A stretch of DNA of 64,000 bases from JAFGXF01 sp963732595 (GCA_963732595.1 CAVSZZ010000002.1:1612001-1676000); one strand, 5' to 3'. Shown: positions 33,665-42,112, counted from the stretch's first letter. The notes: generated by a model not told the origin, from the sequence alone. A program made the numbers and translations.

Positions 33665-35365
33665 CTAATAATCCGGAATGATCAACAACGAATAAAGAAA
33701 GCCCCTGGGCAGTCTCCCCAGGACCTGTGTGGTGATCGGTTTGAATTGATAGGTGATCCCATCGATCACGATCGATTCACGCCTGATCAATTGGCCGTTC
33801 TCAGCCTGGATCAGGATGATATCCCGGGTGGCATATTCGCCGTAGAAACTGGGCACTGAATAAACCGTGGAGGCGTCCACATCGAATTCATTATTGTAGT
33901 TGACGATCCTGTCTTCCCATCCACTTTCCAACCGGTGCACGGCCGGTGAGATGGATGGGTCGCTCGGAAAATCATAGAGCTGATAAAGCACGCGTGGCAG
34001 GTTCCAGTAATTGGCTCCGATCTGGCGGGTGTCCTTCAGCGCCTGTGGGTCGACCAGGATGACGTTGTAATCACCGGCATCCTGGATCAGCGGGAGCAGC
34101 TCGGACCAGAAAGCGCGCTGGTACTGCCAGGCATTGACATAATCCTTCTGGATAATAAAACCATAACCGGTCAACAAGGCGATGCCCCCTGCAAGCGCCA
34201 GGCGGGTCAGGATCCTCCAGAACCGGCTGGTTAGGGTTATCAGCATCGTAAATAAAAGGAGGGCTCCGATCAGGATGGCTGCGCCCGCAACGCCCGCCGT
34301 ATGCACGCGTGTGCCACGTCCGTTGAGGATCGTCATGGATTGGACGGTGTAGGTCAGCGGGTAAGCCAACACCAGCAGGATGACACCGGTGATGACCATC
34401 TTCCCGAGCGAGCTCAGTTCTTGAGGGATTTGCTTGCGAGCCACAGGGTCCTTGAAGCTTCGCGCCAGCCGACTCAGATCGATCCCGGGGCTTTCCTTGA
34501 TCACCTGGCAGAGGTAAAAGTAAACGAGCAGGAATACCGGAACCATGACCAGGGCGAGCTCCAGGTCGATCGCACGAAAAGCCAGGAACGGGAGATATAG
34601 AAAGGATGCGAGGCTGACCAGAGGACCCTGGAGCATATGCAGAATGGGTGTGGTGATCAGCTCCCCGAATGACATGGCCGTTGCCCGGCCCTCACCGATC
34701 GCCATGCGGAATAGGTAGACAGCGAGCAGCATAACGACCAGGATTAAAACATGCCGGATCAGTTGTTTAACCAGCGCTTTGTTCCAGGGTCTCAGGAATA
34801 ATGGGGCAGCCAGAAACAAGGGGAAGGGCAGCTCGTAACTGAACAGGACGATGAAGGCCAGCAGGTAGGCCAGCAGCTTCCGGTCGGATAGATAACAATG
34901 GAAGGCCAGCCAGATGAGCGTAATGGATGGCTGGATACCGAGGGAGTGGGTCAGGAAAGCCTGGGTGGTGTCCGCCGAAAAAAGGACGTAGGCGAACCCT
35001 GACAGCAATGCCAGCGGGCGGCCGGCCACCCTGTAAATGAGCCAGTAAAAAAGGCAGATGTTGGCGGCGGTGATCAGGAAACCGATGAGATAGGCACCCC
35101 ATAATCCAAATGCCTGCCAGCCGAGCCAGGAGAACAGGTAAATGAAGCTGTCCGATAGCGGCCGGGCATGCCCGGACAGGCTGATGATGTACTGGCCAAT
35201 ATACTGCATCAATGCGCTGAAGGAATATTGCAACGCGGATGGGATGATGGTGAGATCATCCTCATACAGCCCGAACTGTGGGCTGTGCCAGTAGCGGGCA
35301 ACCCAGAACAGGCCGATCAGGACGAGTAGATCCAGGATGCGGGTAAGCCGGTTGTTTGTTTTCAT
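33665..35365 (-). CDS. large multi-span membrane protein, possible distant GT-C relative
   Basis: 566 residues with about 12-13 membrane spans and a C-terminal extracytoplasmic segment. The first loop reads RYWHSPQFGLYEDDLTIIPSAL, where an E-D-D group sits where GT-C enzymes have their catalytic acids, and the second loop has GHARPLSDSFIYLFSWLGWQAFG. The C-terminal globular part has VDPQALKDTRQIGANYWNLPRVLYQLY. This suggests an oligosaccharyl or glycosyltransferase-like protein, but I cannot name the family. It is convergent with the GT-C cluster, with 27 bases between the stops, and starts at an ATG near a divergent promoter region shared with 35487. Confidence 0.65.
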   Translation of the reverse strand: MKTNNRLTRILDLLVLIGLFWVARYWHSPQFGLYEDDLTIIPSALQYSFSALMQYIGQYIISLSGHARPLSDSFIYLFSWLGWQAFGLWGAYLIGFLITAANICLFYWLIYRVAGRPLALLSGFAYVLFSADTTQAFLTHSLGIQPSITLIWLAFHCYLSDRKLLAYLLAFIVLFSYELPFPLFLAAPLFLRPWNKALVKQLIRHVLILVVMLLAVYLFRMAIGEGRATAMSFGELITTPILHMLQGPLVSLASFLYLPFLAFRAIDLELALVMVPVFLLVYFYLCQVIKESPGIDLSRLARSFKDPVARKQIPQELSSLGKMVITGVILLVLAYPLTYTVQSMTILNGRGTRVHTAGVAGAAILIGALLLFTMLITLTSRFWRILTRLALAGGIALLTGYGFIIQKDYVNAWQYQRAFWSELLPLIQDAGDYNVILVDPQALKDTRQIGANYWNLPRVLYQLYDFPSDPSISPAVHRLESGWEDRIVNYNNEFDVDASTVYSVPSFYGEYATRDIILIQAENGQLIRRESIVIDGITYQFKPITTQVLGRLPRGFLYSLLIIPDY

Positions 35366-35486
35366 CTACAGGTCGGTGGGCAGATGGAGAATGCCATATG
35401 CTTGCGAATTCTACCATGAGGGATAATGAAATACTTTTCCTCACAAGCACGGGGTTATACTATGCTTCTATCATTAAACGAATGAA

Positions 35487-35861
35487 ATGATGACAAAACC
35501 TGATATGCCAGAGCCCGATCAGATCGTTATACCAAGAAGTTGGGTGGAATTCCGTGAACGCTTTACTACCTGGTATCAAACTAGAAGTGGTAATGAGATC
35601 GGGTGTTCATTAATGTTTATGCTGGTTCCGGCTGCAATTATTTTTTTCGTGTGTATGTCATTTCTGGAATCACGCATAGCTATTATCATCCTTGTTATGG
35701 ATGGTGCCTTCATATCCGTCATCATTTTACTTAGTGGTCTCGTTTATTTGAATAAACGAATCCGCATCGGTAGAGGTATTAATAATCTCATCATCGGGGT
35801 GATTGGTATCTTGTTTTCTCTTGGGTTACTCATTAAGGTTATGATTGAGTGGATGAGGTGA
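35487..35861 (+). CDS. small membrane protein, function unknown
   Basis: 124 residues. A soluble N-terminal part (about 1-45) is followed by three predicted membrane segments rich in Ile/Val. No family was recognised. Its stop is three bases from the next ATG, so it is probably co-transcribed with the methyltransferase-like gene that follows. A TATACT at 35457-35462 could be the -10 element. The start ATG at 35487 is preceded by a second possible ATG-like codon nearby, so the exact start is uncertain. Confidence 0.55.
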   Translation: MMTKPDMPEPDQIVIPRSWVEFRERFTTWYQTRSGNEIGCSLMFMLVPAAIIFFVCMSFLESRIAIIILVMDGAFISVIILLSGLVYLNKRIRIGRGINNLIIGVIGILFSLGLLIKVMIEWMR

Positions 35862-35864
35862 ACC

Positions 35865-36404
35865 ATGAATCTTTTCCTGCGCTGGTCTAAAAAGGAATAC
35901 CCGCTCTGGCAGCGGTTGGTCGCCGGTCTGCTGGCTGGCGGGGTCTTTGCATTCTTGATCCCGTGGCTACTGCTGCGCGGACTCCCACGCCTGGGTGACT
36001 CCCTGGGATGGCCGCCGATGAACCTCGGCATGGCAGGTTTGATCATCGGTATCGCCCTGGTCGTGATCGGTCTCCCCATTGGTTTCTGGACGGTGGTTGA
36101 CCAGTTCAATCGCGCGAACGGCACACCCCTGCCGATGATGCCGACGCAGCGCTTGCTGACAGATGGGCCTTATGCCTGGTCGCGCAATCCGATGGTGTTC
36201 GGCACGCTGGCCGCTTACCTCGGACTGGCCGTGATCGCTGACTCCTGGGCATCCCTGCTGGGCATCCTGACCTTCGGTATTCTCCTGCTGGCGTATGTGA
36301 AATTGGTCGAGGAACGCGAGCTGGCAGCGCGTTTCGGGCAGCCTTACCTGGACTTCAAGCGCACGACCTCGTTCCTGGTCCCCTGGCCCCGCAAACGCAA
36401 TTGA
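35865..36404 (+). CDS. isoprenylcysteine carboxylmethyltransferase-like membrane methyltransferase
   Basis: 179 residues, four to five membrane spans. The C-terminal half has the ICMT/PEMT signature: RLLTDGPYAWSRNPMVFGTLAAYLG, then LVEERELAARFGQPYLDFKRTTSFLVPWP. By family knowledge these bacterial proteins methylate lipids or small hydrophobic molecules with SAM at the membrane; the true substrate is not known for most. The residues corresponding to the catalytic E-E-x-x-L-x-x-x-F-G-x-x-Y pattern are all present. It follows the small membrane gene by three bases. About 50 bases separate it from the esterase gene, so the three may form an operon. Confidence 0.75.
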   Translation: MNLFLRWSKKEYPLWQRLVAGLLAGGVFAFLIPWLLLRGLPRLGDSLGWPPMNLGMAGLIIGIALVVIGLPIGFWTVVDQFNRANGTPLPMMPTQRLLTDGPYAWSRNPMVFGTLAAYLGLAVIADSWASLLGILTFGILLLAYVKLVEERELAARFGQPYLDFKRTTSFLVPWPRKRN

Positions 36405-36453
36405 TCTATAAGGTAAGAAGCAACCCGGTTGATATTAAGGAACTAATTTATAT

Positions 36454-37368
36454 ATGAAATGGATCAAGGGATTTCTTTGGACATTGCTGGTACTTTTCCT
36501 GGTTGTTGCCGGGTTTGCTGCCGCCTTCGTTTTCGCCATTGACCGGACCAACGGGAAGCTGATCTCCTCCGGCCAGGTACGGGAGTACCTGTTGTATGTG
36601 CCGCCCACCTATGACCCCCAGACCCCCGTCCCACTGGTCATCTCCATCCATGGTTTCTCCGACTGGCCGGCTCATCATATGGAAATGACCGGCTGGAACG
36701 ATCTGGCGGATGAGGTTGGCTTCCTGGTGGTGTATCCCGCGGGGGTGGATTTCCCAAAGCGCTGGCGCGCCAGTGGCCAATCGGATGAGACAGTTGATGC
36801 GATGGTTGATGTGCGTTTCATCTCGGAGCTGATCGATAAGTTGCAGCAGGATTACGCCATCGATCCTGCGCGCATTTATGTAAATGGTCTATCCAATGGC
36901 GGGGGCATGACTTACCTGTTGGCTTGCGAGCTGCCGGAGCGCATCGCAGCGGTAGGGGGTGTGGCCGGAGCGTACCTCTATCCGTTGGAAGACTGCCAAC
37001 CGGAGCGACCGGTGCCGTTGATCGCGTTCCATGGCACCGCCGATCCGATCGTGCCGTTTACAGGAGGCCCTTCCCGGTCGTTCGAAATCCCATTCCCGGT
37101 CATACCCGATTGGATGGCCGCTTATGCCGCAAAGAACGGATGCAATCCGGCTCCGCAAGTGCTGCCGAAGCAGGGAGCTGCCGGTGGTGTGGCGTATGGG
37201 GATTGTGACGCGGGTGCAGATGTTGTCTTTTACACGATCGAGGGCGGGGGACATACCTGGCCGGGTGGGCAGCCATTGCCGGAGAGGTTGACCGGACCGA
37301 CATCAATGGATATCAATGCCACACGTCTCATGTGGGCGTTTTTCATGGCTCACCCCTTGGAACAATGA
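36454..37368 (+). CDS. secreted/anchored polyhydroxybutyrate depolymerase-type esterase
   Basis: 304 residues. An N-terminal membrane segment (residues 5-29) acts as a signal anchor or signal peptide. The alpha/beta-hydrolase part carries PVPLVISIHGFSDWP with the oxyanion His-Gly, the nucleophile in VNGLSNGGGMTY (G-L-S-N-G), the acid in FHGTADPIVPF, and the His in IEGGGHTWPGG. This is the LpqC/PHB depolymerase/feruloyl-esterase type. It would cleave esters of polyhydroxyalkanoates or plant polymers outside the cell; the exact substrate cannot be told. It ends 23 bases before the promoter at 37391. Confidence 0.85.
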   Translation: MKWIKGFLWTLLVLFLVVAGFAAAFVFAIDRTNGKLISSGQVREYLLYVPPTYDPQTPVPLVISIHGFSDWPAHHMEMTGWNDLADEVGFLVVYPAGVDFPKRWRASGQSDETVDAMVDVRFISELIDKLQQDYAIDPARIYVNGLSNGGGMTYLLACELPERIAAVGGVAGAYLYPLEDCQPERPVPLIAFHGTADPIVPFTGGPSRSFEIPFPVIPDWMAAYAAKNGCNPAPQVLPKQGAAGGVAYGDCDAGADVVFYTIEGGGHTWPGGQPLPERLTGPTSMDINATRLMWAFFMAHPLEQ

Positions 37369-37390
37369 TGCCCCCAGTTTGCTGAACTGC

Positions 37391-37419
37391 TTGACATTAA
37401 GCTGTCCAGACAATATAAT
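37391..37419 (+). promoter_or_regulatory. consensus sigma70-type promoter
   Basis: TTGACA (37391-37396), exactly 17 bases, TATAAT (37414-37419). Perfect match to both consensus hexamers. Transcription should start near 37426, into a structured region with no coding frame. Confidence 0.8.
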
Positions 37420-37425
37420 ACTATT

Positions 37426-37526
37426 ATAACGAGGGTAAAAACCGGTACGGGCTTTCCTGGTTTCTCAGCGGGGATCGATCTAACAGCGCTGGAGAAGAAG
37501 ACAGGAGAGAGGGACTGGTTTTTTTA
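37426..37526 (+). ncRNA. candidate small RNA or attenuated leader with own promoter and terminator
   Basis: About 100 bases directly after a perfect promoter. They can fold into one long hairpin: AAACCGGT (37439-37446) with ACTGGTTT (37514-37521); CTTTCCTG (37452-37459) with CAGGAGAG (37502-37509, one G-U); and TTTCTC/AGCG with CGCT/GAGAAG around a loop near 37471-37485. The outer stem runs straight into a run of T's (37519-37525), the form of an intrinsic terminator. No reading frame was seen. It might be a stand-alone RNA, or an attenuated leader for the gene at 37742. The fold was worked out by eye. Confidence 0.45.
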
Positions 37527-37540
37527 TTTGGATATTTCGC

Positions 37541-37612
37541 TCACCAACCTGGTCGGCAGGGCCGGCAGGGGAGCTTGCCGATGTAATCGCAGGCTGCCGA
37601 TCAGGTTGGTGA
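37541..37612. repeat. 19-bp inverted repeat followed by T-tract
   Basis: TCACCAACCTGGTCGGCAG (37541-37559) and CTGCCGATCAGGTTGGTGA (37594-37612) pair at 18 of 19 positions, followed by AGGTTTTTATT. The loop contains a smaller GCCGGCAGG element. A second possible terminator after the candidate RNA, or a small mobile palindrome. Confidence 0.6.
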
Positions 37613-37741
37613 AGGTTTTTATTAATCTCCAAGATTAAGAGATTGGCCTACCTGTACTGGTGCAAGTCATCGATCCCATGAGCGGGTATAATGACCGAAT
37701 TAGTTTGATGACTGACTGATTTTCTTACAGGGGTCAACTGC

Positions 37742-38236
37742 GTGAACCAAATATTACATGATGAGATCATCCAAAAGCTGGCCAGGCAGGTCGATGAAGA
37801 CGACCTGATCCTGGCAGTATGCGAAAAGCAACAGGTGGGTTGGAACGAAGCGAAAGCCTTGATCGAGGAGATCAAGGCTGAACACGGGGAGACGATCCTG
37901 GTTCGGCAGATGCCTTTGAGAATGCTGATCGCCCTCGCCACCCTGGTATTCGGGCTGGTTTTGGTCTCTCTGACCGTGATGTTTACTGTCGACCTGCTGA
38001 CCCTGGTCAGCCGCTCGTTCAACTCCGGGGGGATCGATATGGGTGACCCATCCCTGTTGGCGAACTCCAATATGACCCTGTTCCAGGTGGTCATGCAGAA
38101 TTCCCCCTATGTGGTGCCGGGTATTTTAGCGCTGCTGATCAACGGCCTGGGCATGGTGTTCGGCAGCCTGCTGGGCATGCGCGAAGCCTGGGATTGGTTG
38201 ATCGACAAGGTCAGTGTTTTACTTTTTCAAAGGTAA
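37742..38236 (+). CDS. two-span membrane protein, function unknown
   Basis: 164 residues from GTG at 37742. The first 58 residues are soluble and helical (LHDEIIQKLARQVDEDDLILAVCEKQQVGWNEAKALIEEIKAEH). Two membrane spans follow, at about 62-85 and 120-140, and the end reads DWLIDKVSVLLFQR. No family was recognised. The last 15 residues and the following terminator recur near 39658-39796, where a different gene follows, so the 3' end has been duplicated. The start lacks a strong binding site. Confidence 0.6.
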   Translation: MNQILHDEIIQKLARQVDEDDLILAVCEKQQVGWNEAKALIEEIKAEHGETILVRQMPLRMLIALATLVFGLVLVSLTVMFTVDLLTLVSRSFNSGGIDMGDPSLLANSNMTLFQVVMQNSPYVVPGILALLINGLGMVFGSLLGMREAWDWLIDKVSVLLFQR

Positions 38237-38332
38237 TGGGTGATGATAAAAAGGACCCGGATGGGTCCTTTCTTTTTACAAAGCAGCTTGATCATCTCCA
38301 CGCGTTTACGCTCATATTCCTCTGCAGAGAGC
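38191..38332. repeat. duplicated segment, copy 1 (gene 3' end + terminator + SHOCT remnant)
   Basis: The stretch covers GATTGGTTGATCGACAAGG at the end of the 37742 gene, the terminator AAAAAGGACCC/GGGTCCTTT (about 38249-38272), and on the minus strand a remnant reading EEYERKRVEMIKLL, the end of a SHOCT domain. Bases 39658-39796 carry the same three blocks with a complete SHOCT gene. A segmental duplication with partial loss in this copy. Confidence 0.7.
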
Positions 38333-38430
38333 AGTCTGGTATTTCTTGGCGGCCGAGCCTGACCATTCGGTATTGATCATCACCGGCGCCCGGCCTATTT
38401 GTAATAATTAGACGTACCACAAGAAGCCGG

Positions 38431-38760
38431 TTATTGAACTTCCCGGCTATTCTCAATGACTTCCTTGGTCCCTTCGATGATCGCCCTTCCGCGATTTTCC
38501 AATCTTTGGGCTTTACCCTGGACATCGTCGGTGACCTGGCGGACTTTGGTACGAGCCTGCGCTACTGCACCTTCGATGGCTCCAGTGGTCTGATCGCGAA
38601 TTTGAATACTCTTGAGGCGGATCTGTTCACGGGTCTTTTTACCTGATTGGGGTGCCAGTAACAGCATTGTCCCGGCACCGATCACGCCCCCCACGAATAC
38701 ACCGACTATTAAACTCAAGAAAATATTTCCCCTATTCCTATCTTCATAATACTCATCCAT
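38431..38760 (-). CDS. YtxH-domain protein
   Basis: 109 residues. NIFLSLIVGVFVGGVIGAGTMLLLAPQSGKKTREQIR is the YtxH signature: one membrane span followed by an APQSGKKTRE basic turn. The rest is helical and charged (VAQARTKVRQVTDDVQGKAQRLENRG), as in stress-related YtxH proteins of other bacteria. Its function is not established. A single gene followed by intergenic DNA; the duplicated segment of copy 1 lies just downstream. The ATG at 38760 follows an AAGGAGATAA-like site on the minus strand. Confidence 0.85.
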   Translation of the reverse strand: MDEYYEDRNRGNIFLSLIVGVFVGGVIGAGTMLLLAPQSGKKTREQIRLKSIQIRDQTTGAIEGAVAQARTKVRQVTDDVQGKAQRLENRGRAIIEGTKEVIENSREVQ

Positions 38761-38963
38761 TTTTATCTCCTTAATGATGTTCCGCGTCCGATCGTTCCAT
38801 CAGGACCTCGGAATAGTTCATGCGCTTTTTCACCATTGCTGGCAATGACTCGACTGCGTGCTCTTGTGACCTGCTTTTTCTGAGAAAATCATCCGATTGG
38901 GACGCTATCAAGGTCTATTTATATTCGCCACTTGCAGGAGAAGATTGCCGGTATAACCGTAAA

Positions 38964-39407
38964 TCAACCCTTGGGGGTCGGTTTCGAAATTTTTCTGATC
39001 ATCCGGACTAGTTTATTTTTTCTCTTTTTAATGCGTGTCGCCACATCTGCCTGTGAGATGATCCCGATAATCCTGTTGTCCGCATCCACCACGGGTATCC
39101 GTCGAAGCTGATGCTTCGCCATGGCATCCACCGCAACCTGAATAGCATCATCGGCCTTGCAGGTGATGACCTTGCGGGTCATGACATCAGAGACACTTGT
39201 CGATTTGGGATCACCACTATCAGCCACGATTTTCATGGCCAGGTCACGGTCAGTAACGATACCGACCACTTTTTTTGTTTTTTCAGTATCAATAACGGGA
39301 ATGGAACCGACGTTCTCTTTCTTCATCCGTTGCGCCGCCTTTGAAACGACATCGGTGGGCAGGCAACAGACCGGCTTTTTTGTCATCACTTCACTGCACT
39401 TTTTCAT
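38964..39407 (-). CDS. tandem CBS-domain protein
   Basis: 147 residues, two CBS motifs. The first is MTKKPVCCLPTDVVSKAAQRMKKENVGSIPVID with VVGIVTDRDLA. The second is MTRKVITCKADDAIQVAVDAMAKHQLRRIPVVD with IIGIISQADVA. Together they form a Bateman pair that binds adenine nucleotides or SAM. The N-terminal CCLPT segment is unusual in having two Cys. No catalytic domain is attached, so it probably acts as a stand-alone sensor. It has an AGGAGA site before the ATG. Neighbouring YtxH and SHOCT genes on the same strand suggest a general stress cluster. Confidence 0.9.
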   Translation of the reverse strand: MKKCSEVMTKKPVCCLPTDVVSKAAQRMKKENVGSIPVIDTEKTKKVVGIVTDRDLAMKIVADSGDPKSTSVSDVMTRKVITCKADDAIQVAVDAMAKHQLRRIPVVDADNRIIGIISQADVATRIKKRKNKLVRMIRKISKPTPKG

Positions 39408-39657
39408 GAGAGTCTCCTTTTAAGATATTCGTCAACGTTAATCTGTTCGAGATGATGTGCTCGCACATGGATCACCTGAATGATCAATAGGGCGGCAAAA
39501 TCCTGTAAACATATCGTACATCAAAGGTTTGCTGACCACATCCATCAATTGGGGAATGCTGGTCTCCGCCATTTGGGGGAGTTAATGACCGCCTGGAACC
39601 TGACAGCACTACCACTGACGGGAGAGAACTTTATCGTGTGTTCAATGTGGAGGCCGG

Positions 39658-39796
39658 GGATTGGCAGATCGATAAGGTCAGTGTTTTCCTAATACAAAGA
39701 TAGGGGGTGATGAAAAAAAGGACCCGTCAGGGGCCATTTTTATCTAAAGCAGTTTGATGATCTCCTCACGTTTGCGCTCGTACTCCGCGGCGGTGA
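39658..39796. repeat. duplicated segment, copy 2 (gene 3' fragment + terminator + SHOCT gene end)
   Basis: GATTGGCAGATCGATAAGGTCAGTG (plus strand) encodes DWQIDKVSVFLIQR, matching the end of the 37742 gene, then a GGACCC/GGGGCC hairpin with T-tract, then the 3' end of the SHOCT gene on the minus strand. It is the counterpart of 38191-38332. Between 39408 and 39657 I see nothing else beyond degenerate sequence. Confidence 0.65.
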
Positions 39797-40325
39797 TCAA
39801 GCCTCGATCCCTGAGGCGGGTCAACTCGGTCAGACGATCTTCGGCGCTGCCGGGCACTGAGGTGGCCGGCTCGATGGATTGCAGGACCATGCGTTTGGGA
39901 TTGGCCGGATCGTATAACACCACCGCTTTACAACCGGGGCGATAGTTGGCGACTTCCAGGCGTGAAACCAGGGTCTTTAATTCGGCCTGGAATACAGCTC
40001 CCATGGTCGGGCGTACTTCCAGCAGCAGCGCAATTTGCGGGTCGTCGTTGATGGTTGTTCCGGTATCCCGCACTTCCAAAACCTCGGCTTCGGCGGTGAT
40101 ACCGTCCTTGATGTTGGGCGGGAAGAAGGCTCTAAACAGTGGGCGCATGGCCGCGGCCATGATCACCAGGACCACTGGCACGATGATGAACGGTGCCCAC
40201 TTGTCGATATCGAATTCCCCGGCGAAAGGGCTGTCTGGGCTGGAGAGGACGAAGAAGAGAGGGATGATAGCGCCCGCCAGGCTGATGGCCAGCGCAAAGA
40301 ATATCGTCAGACGACCTCGTCTCAT
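39744..40325 (-). CDS. membrane protein with C-terminal SHOCT domain
   Basis: 193 residues. Two membrane spans (about 8-30 and 45-63) are followed by a soluble part with VLEVRDTGTTINDDPQIALLLEVRPTMG. The region near residue 130 (NYRPGCKAVVLYDPANPKRMVLQ) resembles the OB-like extracytoplasmic part often found before SHOCT. The end LTELTRLRDRGLITAAEYERKREEIIKLL is a SHOCT domain, a short helical pair thought to mediate oligomer assembly. The function is unknown. A partly deleted copy of its 3' end lies at about 38290-38332. It is divergent from the surface-protein gene at 40478, sharing the inverted repeat at 40363-40388. Confidence 0.8.
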   Translation of the reverse strand: MRRGRLTIFFALAISLAGAIIPLFFVLSSPDSPFAGEFDIDKWAPFIIVPVVLVIMAAAMRPLFRAFFPPNIKDGITAEAEVLEVRDTGTTINDDPQIALLLEVRPTMGAVFQAELKTLVSRLEVANYRPGCKAVVLYDPANPKRMVLQSIEPATSVPGSAEDRLTELTRLRDRGLITAAEYERKREEIIKLL

Positions 40326-40362
40326 GGTCAGGCTCCTTGATTGTTACGTTGTACTCAACCAA

Positions 40363-40388
40363 GCATATTTGATTTTGATCAAATATGC
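40363..40388. promoter_or_regulatory. inverted repeat between divergent genes
   Basis: GCATATTTGAT-TTTG-ATCAAATATGC, 11-bp perfect arms, in the 152-base gap between the SHOCT gene (minus) and the surface-protein gene (plus). The position suits an operator acting on either promoter; the regulator is not identified. Confidence 0.5.
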
Positions 40389-40477
40389 AAGGGATTGCAT
40401 AATAAAGCACTTTCGCGTAATATCTATAAGGCGGGCATCGCAGTTTCATCGAAGTCACCCGGCAGGAAAGGGAGACC

Positions 40478-42055
40478 ATGAAAACCATCACTCGCTTACT
40501 CATCGTTGTTTTATTTGTAATCATCCCATTGGTTGATAATGCATCGGCCGCCCCGCAGGCTGCCACCATAACGGTCAACACGGAAGCTGATGAGTTGGCA
40601 GAGGGTGGTGGATGCTCTTTGCGCGAAGCTATTATTAGCGCCAATAATCACGCCGCTTCGTACGGTTGCCTACTGGATGGAACCGGGGATATAACGATCC
40701 TGATCCCGGACGGGACGTATTACCTGACGCGTTCGGAAGTGGAGACTGTGATCAGTGGATCTGATGACCTGGATATCGTAACCAGCATGACCATTACGGG
40801 TGCAGGGATGTACGAAACCAGCATTGATGGGAGCGATCTGTTCCGGATATTCGATATCCAGGCTGGGGATACTTCCACCATTGCGATCAACGATCTGACC
40901 ATCCGCAACGGCAATTCGGGAGCGAGTACTGGTGGTGGCATCCGCAATGCATCCAATCTGACTCTGAATCAGGTTCGTATTCAGAGAAACCATGCCGGTA
41001 CTCATGGTGGGGGAATATTCCACAAGAATGATGATTCGGTTCCTGGAAGCCCCCCTTTAAATGTCTTAATGGGACCGGGAACGTCTCTGGCATCCCCCGC
41101 CTTGTTAATCCTGATAGACAGCGTTGTGTCCGGAAATGACGCAGATCTTTCCGGTGGGGGTATTGTGAATGCGGAAGGTTCCAGCATACTGATCGAAAAC
41201 ACCAACATCAGCTCCAATATCAGCAATACTGGCATCGGGGGCGGCATACTCAACATTTCTGTGGAATCATTCAGAATGTATCATTCGCAGCTTCAGGGTA
41301 ATTCTGCCTCGAGTGGATATGGCGGTGGATTATATGCATATACCAATAATGACAGTGTGATCGATGATACACTTTTTTATGATAATTCCGCCCTATATTT
41401 AGGAGGTAATATATACCATGGCGGAACTGGTGGTGTGATGGAGCTGTCGCGGTGTAATATCGATTCCGGCCAGGCTCACAGTGGTGGAGGGATTGCAGCG
41501 GTAGGAGGAGATACATACATTGAAAATACAACTTTCGCCTATAACCGGGCGTCAGGTGGCGGGAATCTGGGTGGTGCGGGATATGTCAGCTCAGCCTTAT
41601 CCCTGATGTTTGATACGATCGCTGATAATGAAGGCGATTCTGGTGCGGGGTTGTATATTATCGACGCCACCCTTAATATCGGAAATACGATTGTTGCGGA
41701 TAACCGCTCGTCACTCGGAACATTAAGTAACTGCATGGGTACCACCGTCAATTCATGGGGCTACAACCTGTCTGATGATTCCACCTGTTCACTCACCGGA
41801 ACTGGGGATATGCAAGGTGTGGATGCCGGTTTGGGCATATATGGCCGCAATCATGGGCTGGACCCGAATCTATGGACTTATGACCTGTTACCGGGCAGCC
41901 CGGCCATCGATGGCGCACATCCAGACAGCATGATCGTGTACGACGAGCGTTCCTTCTTACGCGTGGTGGATGGGGATGGCAACGGTTTTAGGGGGAATGA
42001 CATCGGCGCTTATGAATTGCAGTTGATGTACTATCTTCCGTTGTTGGTCAAATAG
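40478..42055 (+). CDS. secreted CSLREA beta-helix surface protein with YYLPLLVK tail
   Basis: 525 residues. A signal peptide (cleavage near ASAAPQA) is followed by GGGCSLREAIISANNHA and a right-handed beta-helix with many (G)GG(G/I) turns (GGGIRNASNLTLNQV, GGGIVNAEGSSILIENT, GGGIAAVGG). The helix ends in DIGAYELQLM, immediately before the tail YYLPLLVK at the C-terminus. No Calx-beta domain is present, so it is a short version of the family whose large members lie at 5513 and 55324. Ligand unknown; extracellular. A GGGAG site precedes the ATG, and a strong terminator follows. Confidence 0.85.
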   Translation: MKTITRLLIVVLFVIIPLVDNASAAPQAATITVNTEADELAEGGGCSLREAIISANNHAASYGCLLDGTGDITILIPDGTYYLTRSEVETVISGSDDLDIVTSMTITGAGMYETSIDGSDLFRIFDIQAGDTSTIAINDLTIRNGNSGASTGGGIRNASNLTLNQVRIQRNHAGTHGGGIFHKNDDSVPGSPPLNVLMGPGTSLASPALLILIDSVVSGNDADLSGGGIVNAEGSSILIENTNISSNISNTGIGGGILNISVESFRMYHSQLQGNSASSGYGGGLYAYTNNDSVIDDTLFYDNSALYLGGNIYHGGTGGVMELSRCNIDSGQAHSGGGIAAVGGDTYIENTTFAYNRASGGGNLGGAGYVSSALSLMFDTIADNEGDSGAGLYIIDATLNIGNTIVADNRSSLGTLSNCMGTTVNSWGYNLSDDSTCSLTGTGDMQGVDAGLGIYGRNHGLDPNLWTYDLLPGSPAIDGAHPDSMIVYDERSFLRVVDGDGNGFRGNDIGAYELQLMYYLPLLVK

Positions 42056-42079
42056 GTTATTTCATTATGTTGTTTTCGT

Positions 42080-42112
42080 AAAAATCCGCTGATAAATCCG
42101 GCGGATTTTTTT
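42080..42112. terminator. bidirectional hairpin terminator
   Basis: AAAAATCCGC / GCGGATTTTTTT with an 11-base loop, lying between the convergent stops at 42055 and 42117. The A/T flanks make it suitable for both directions. Confidence 0.85.
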
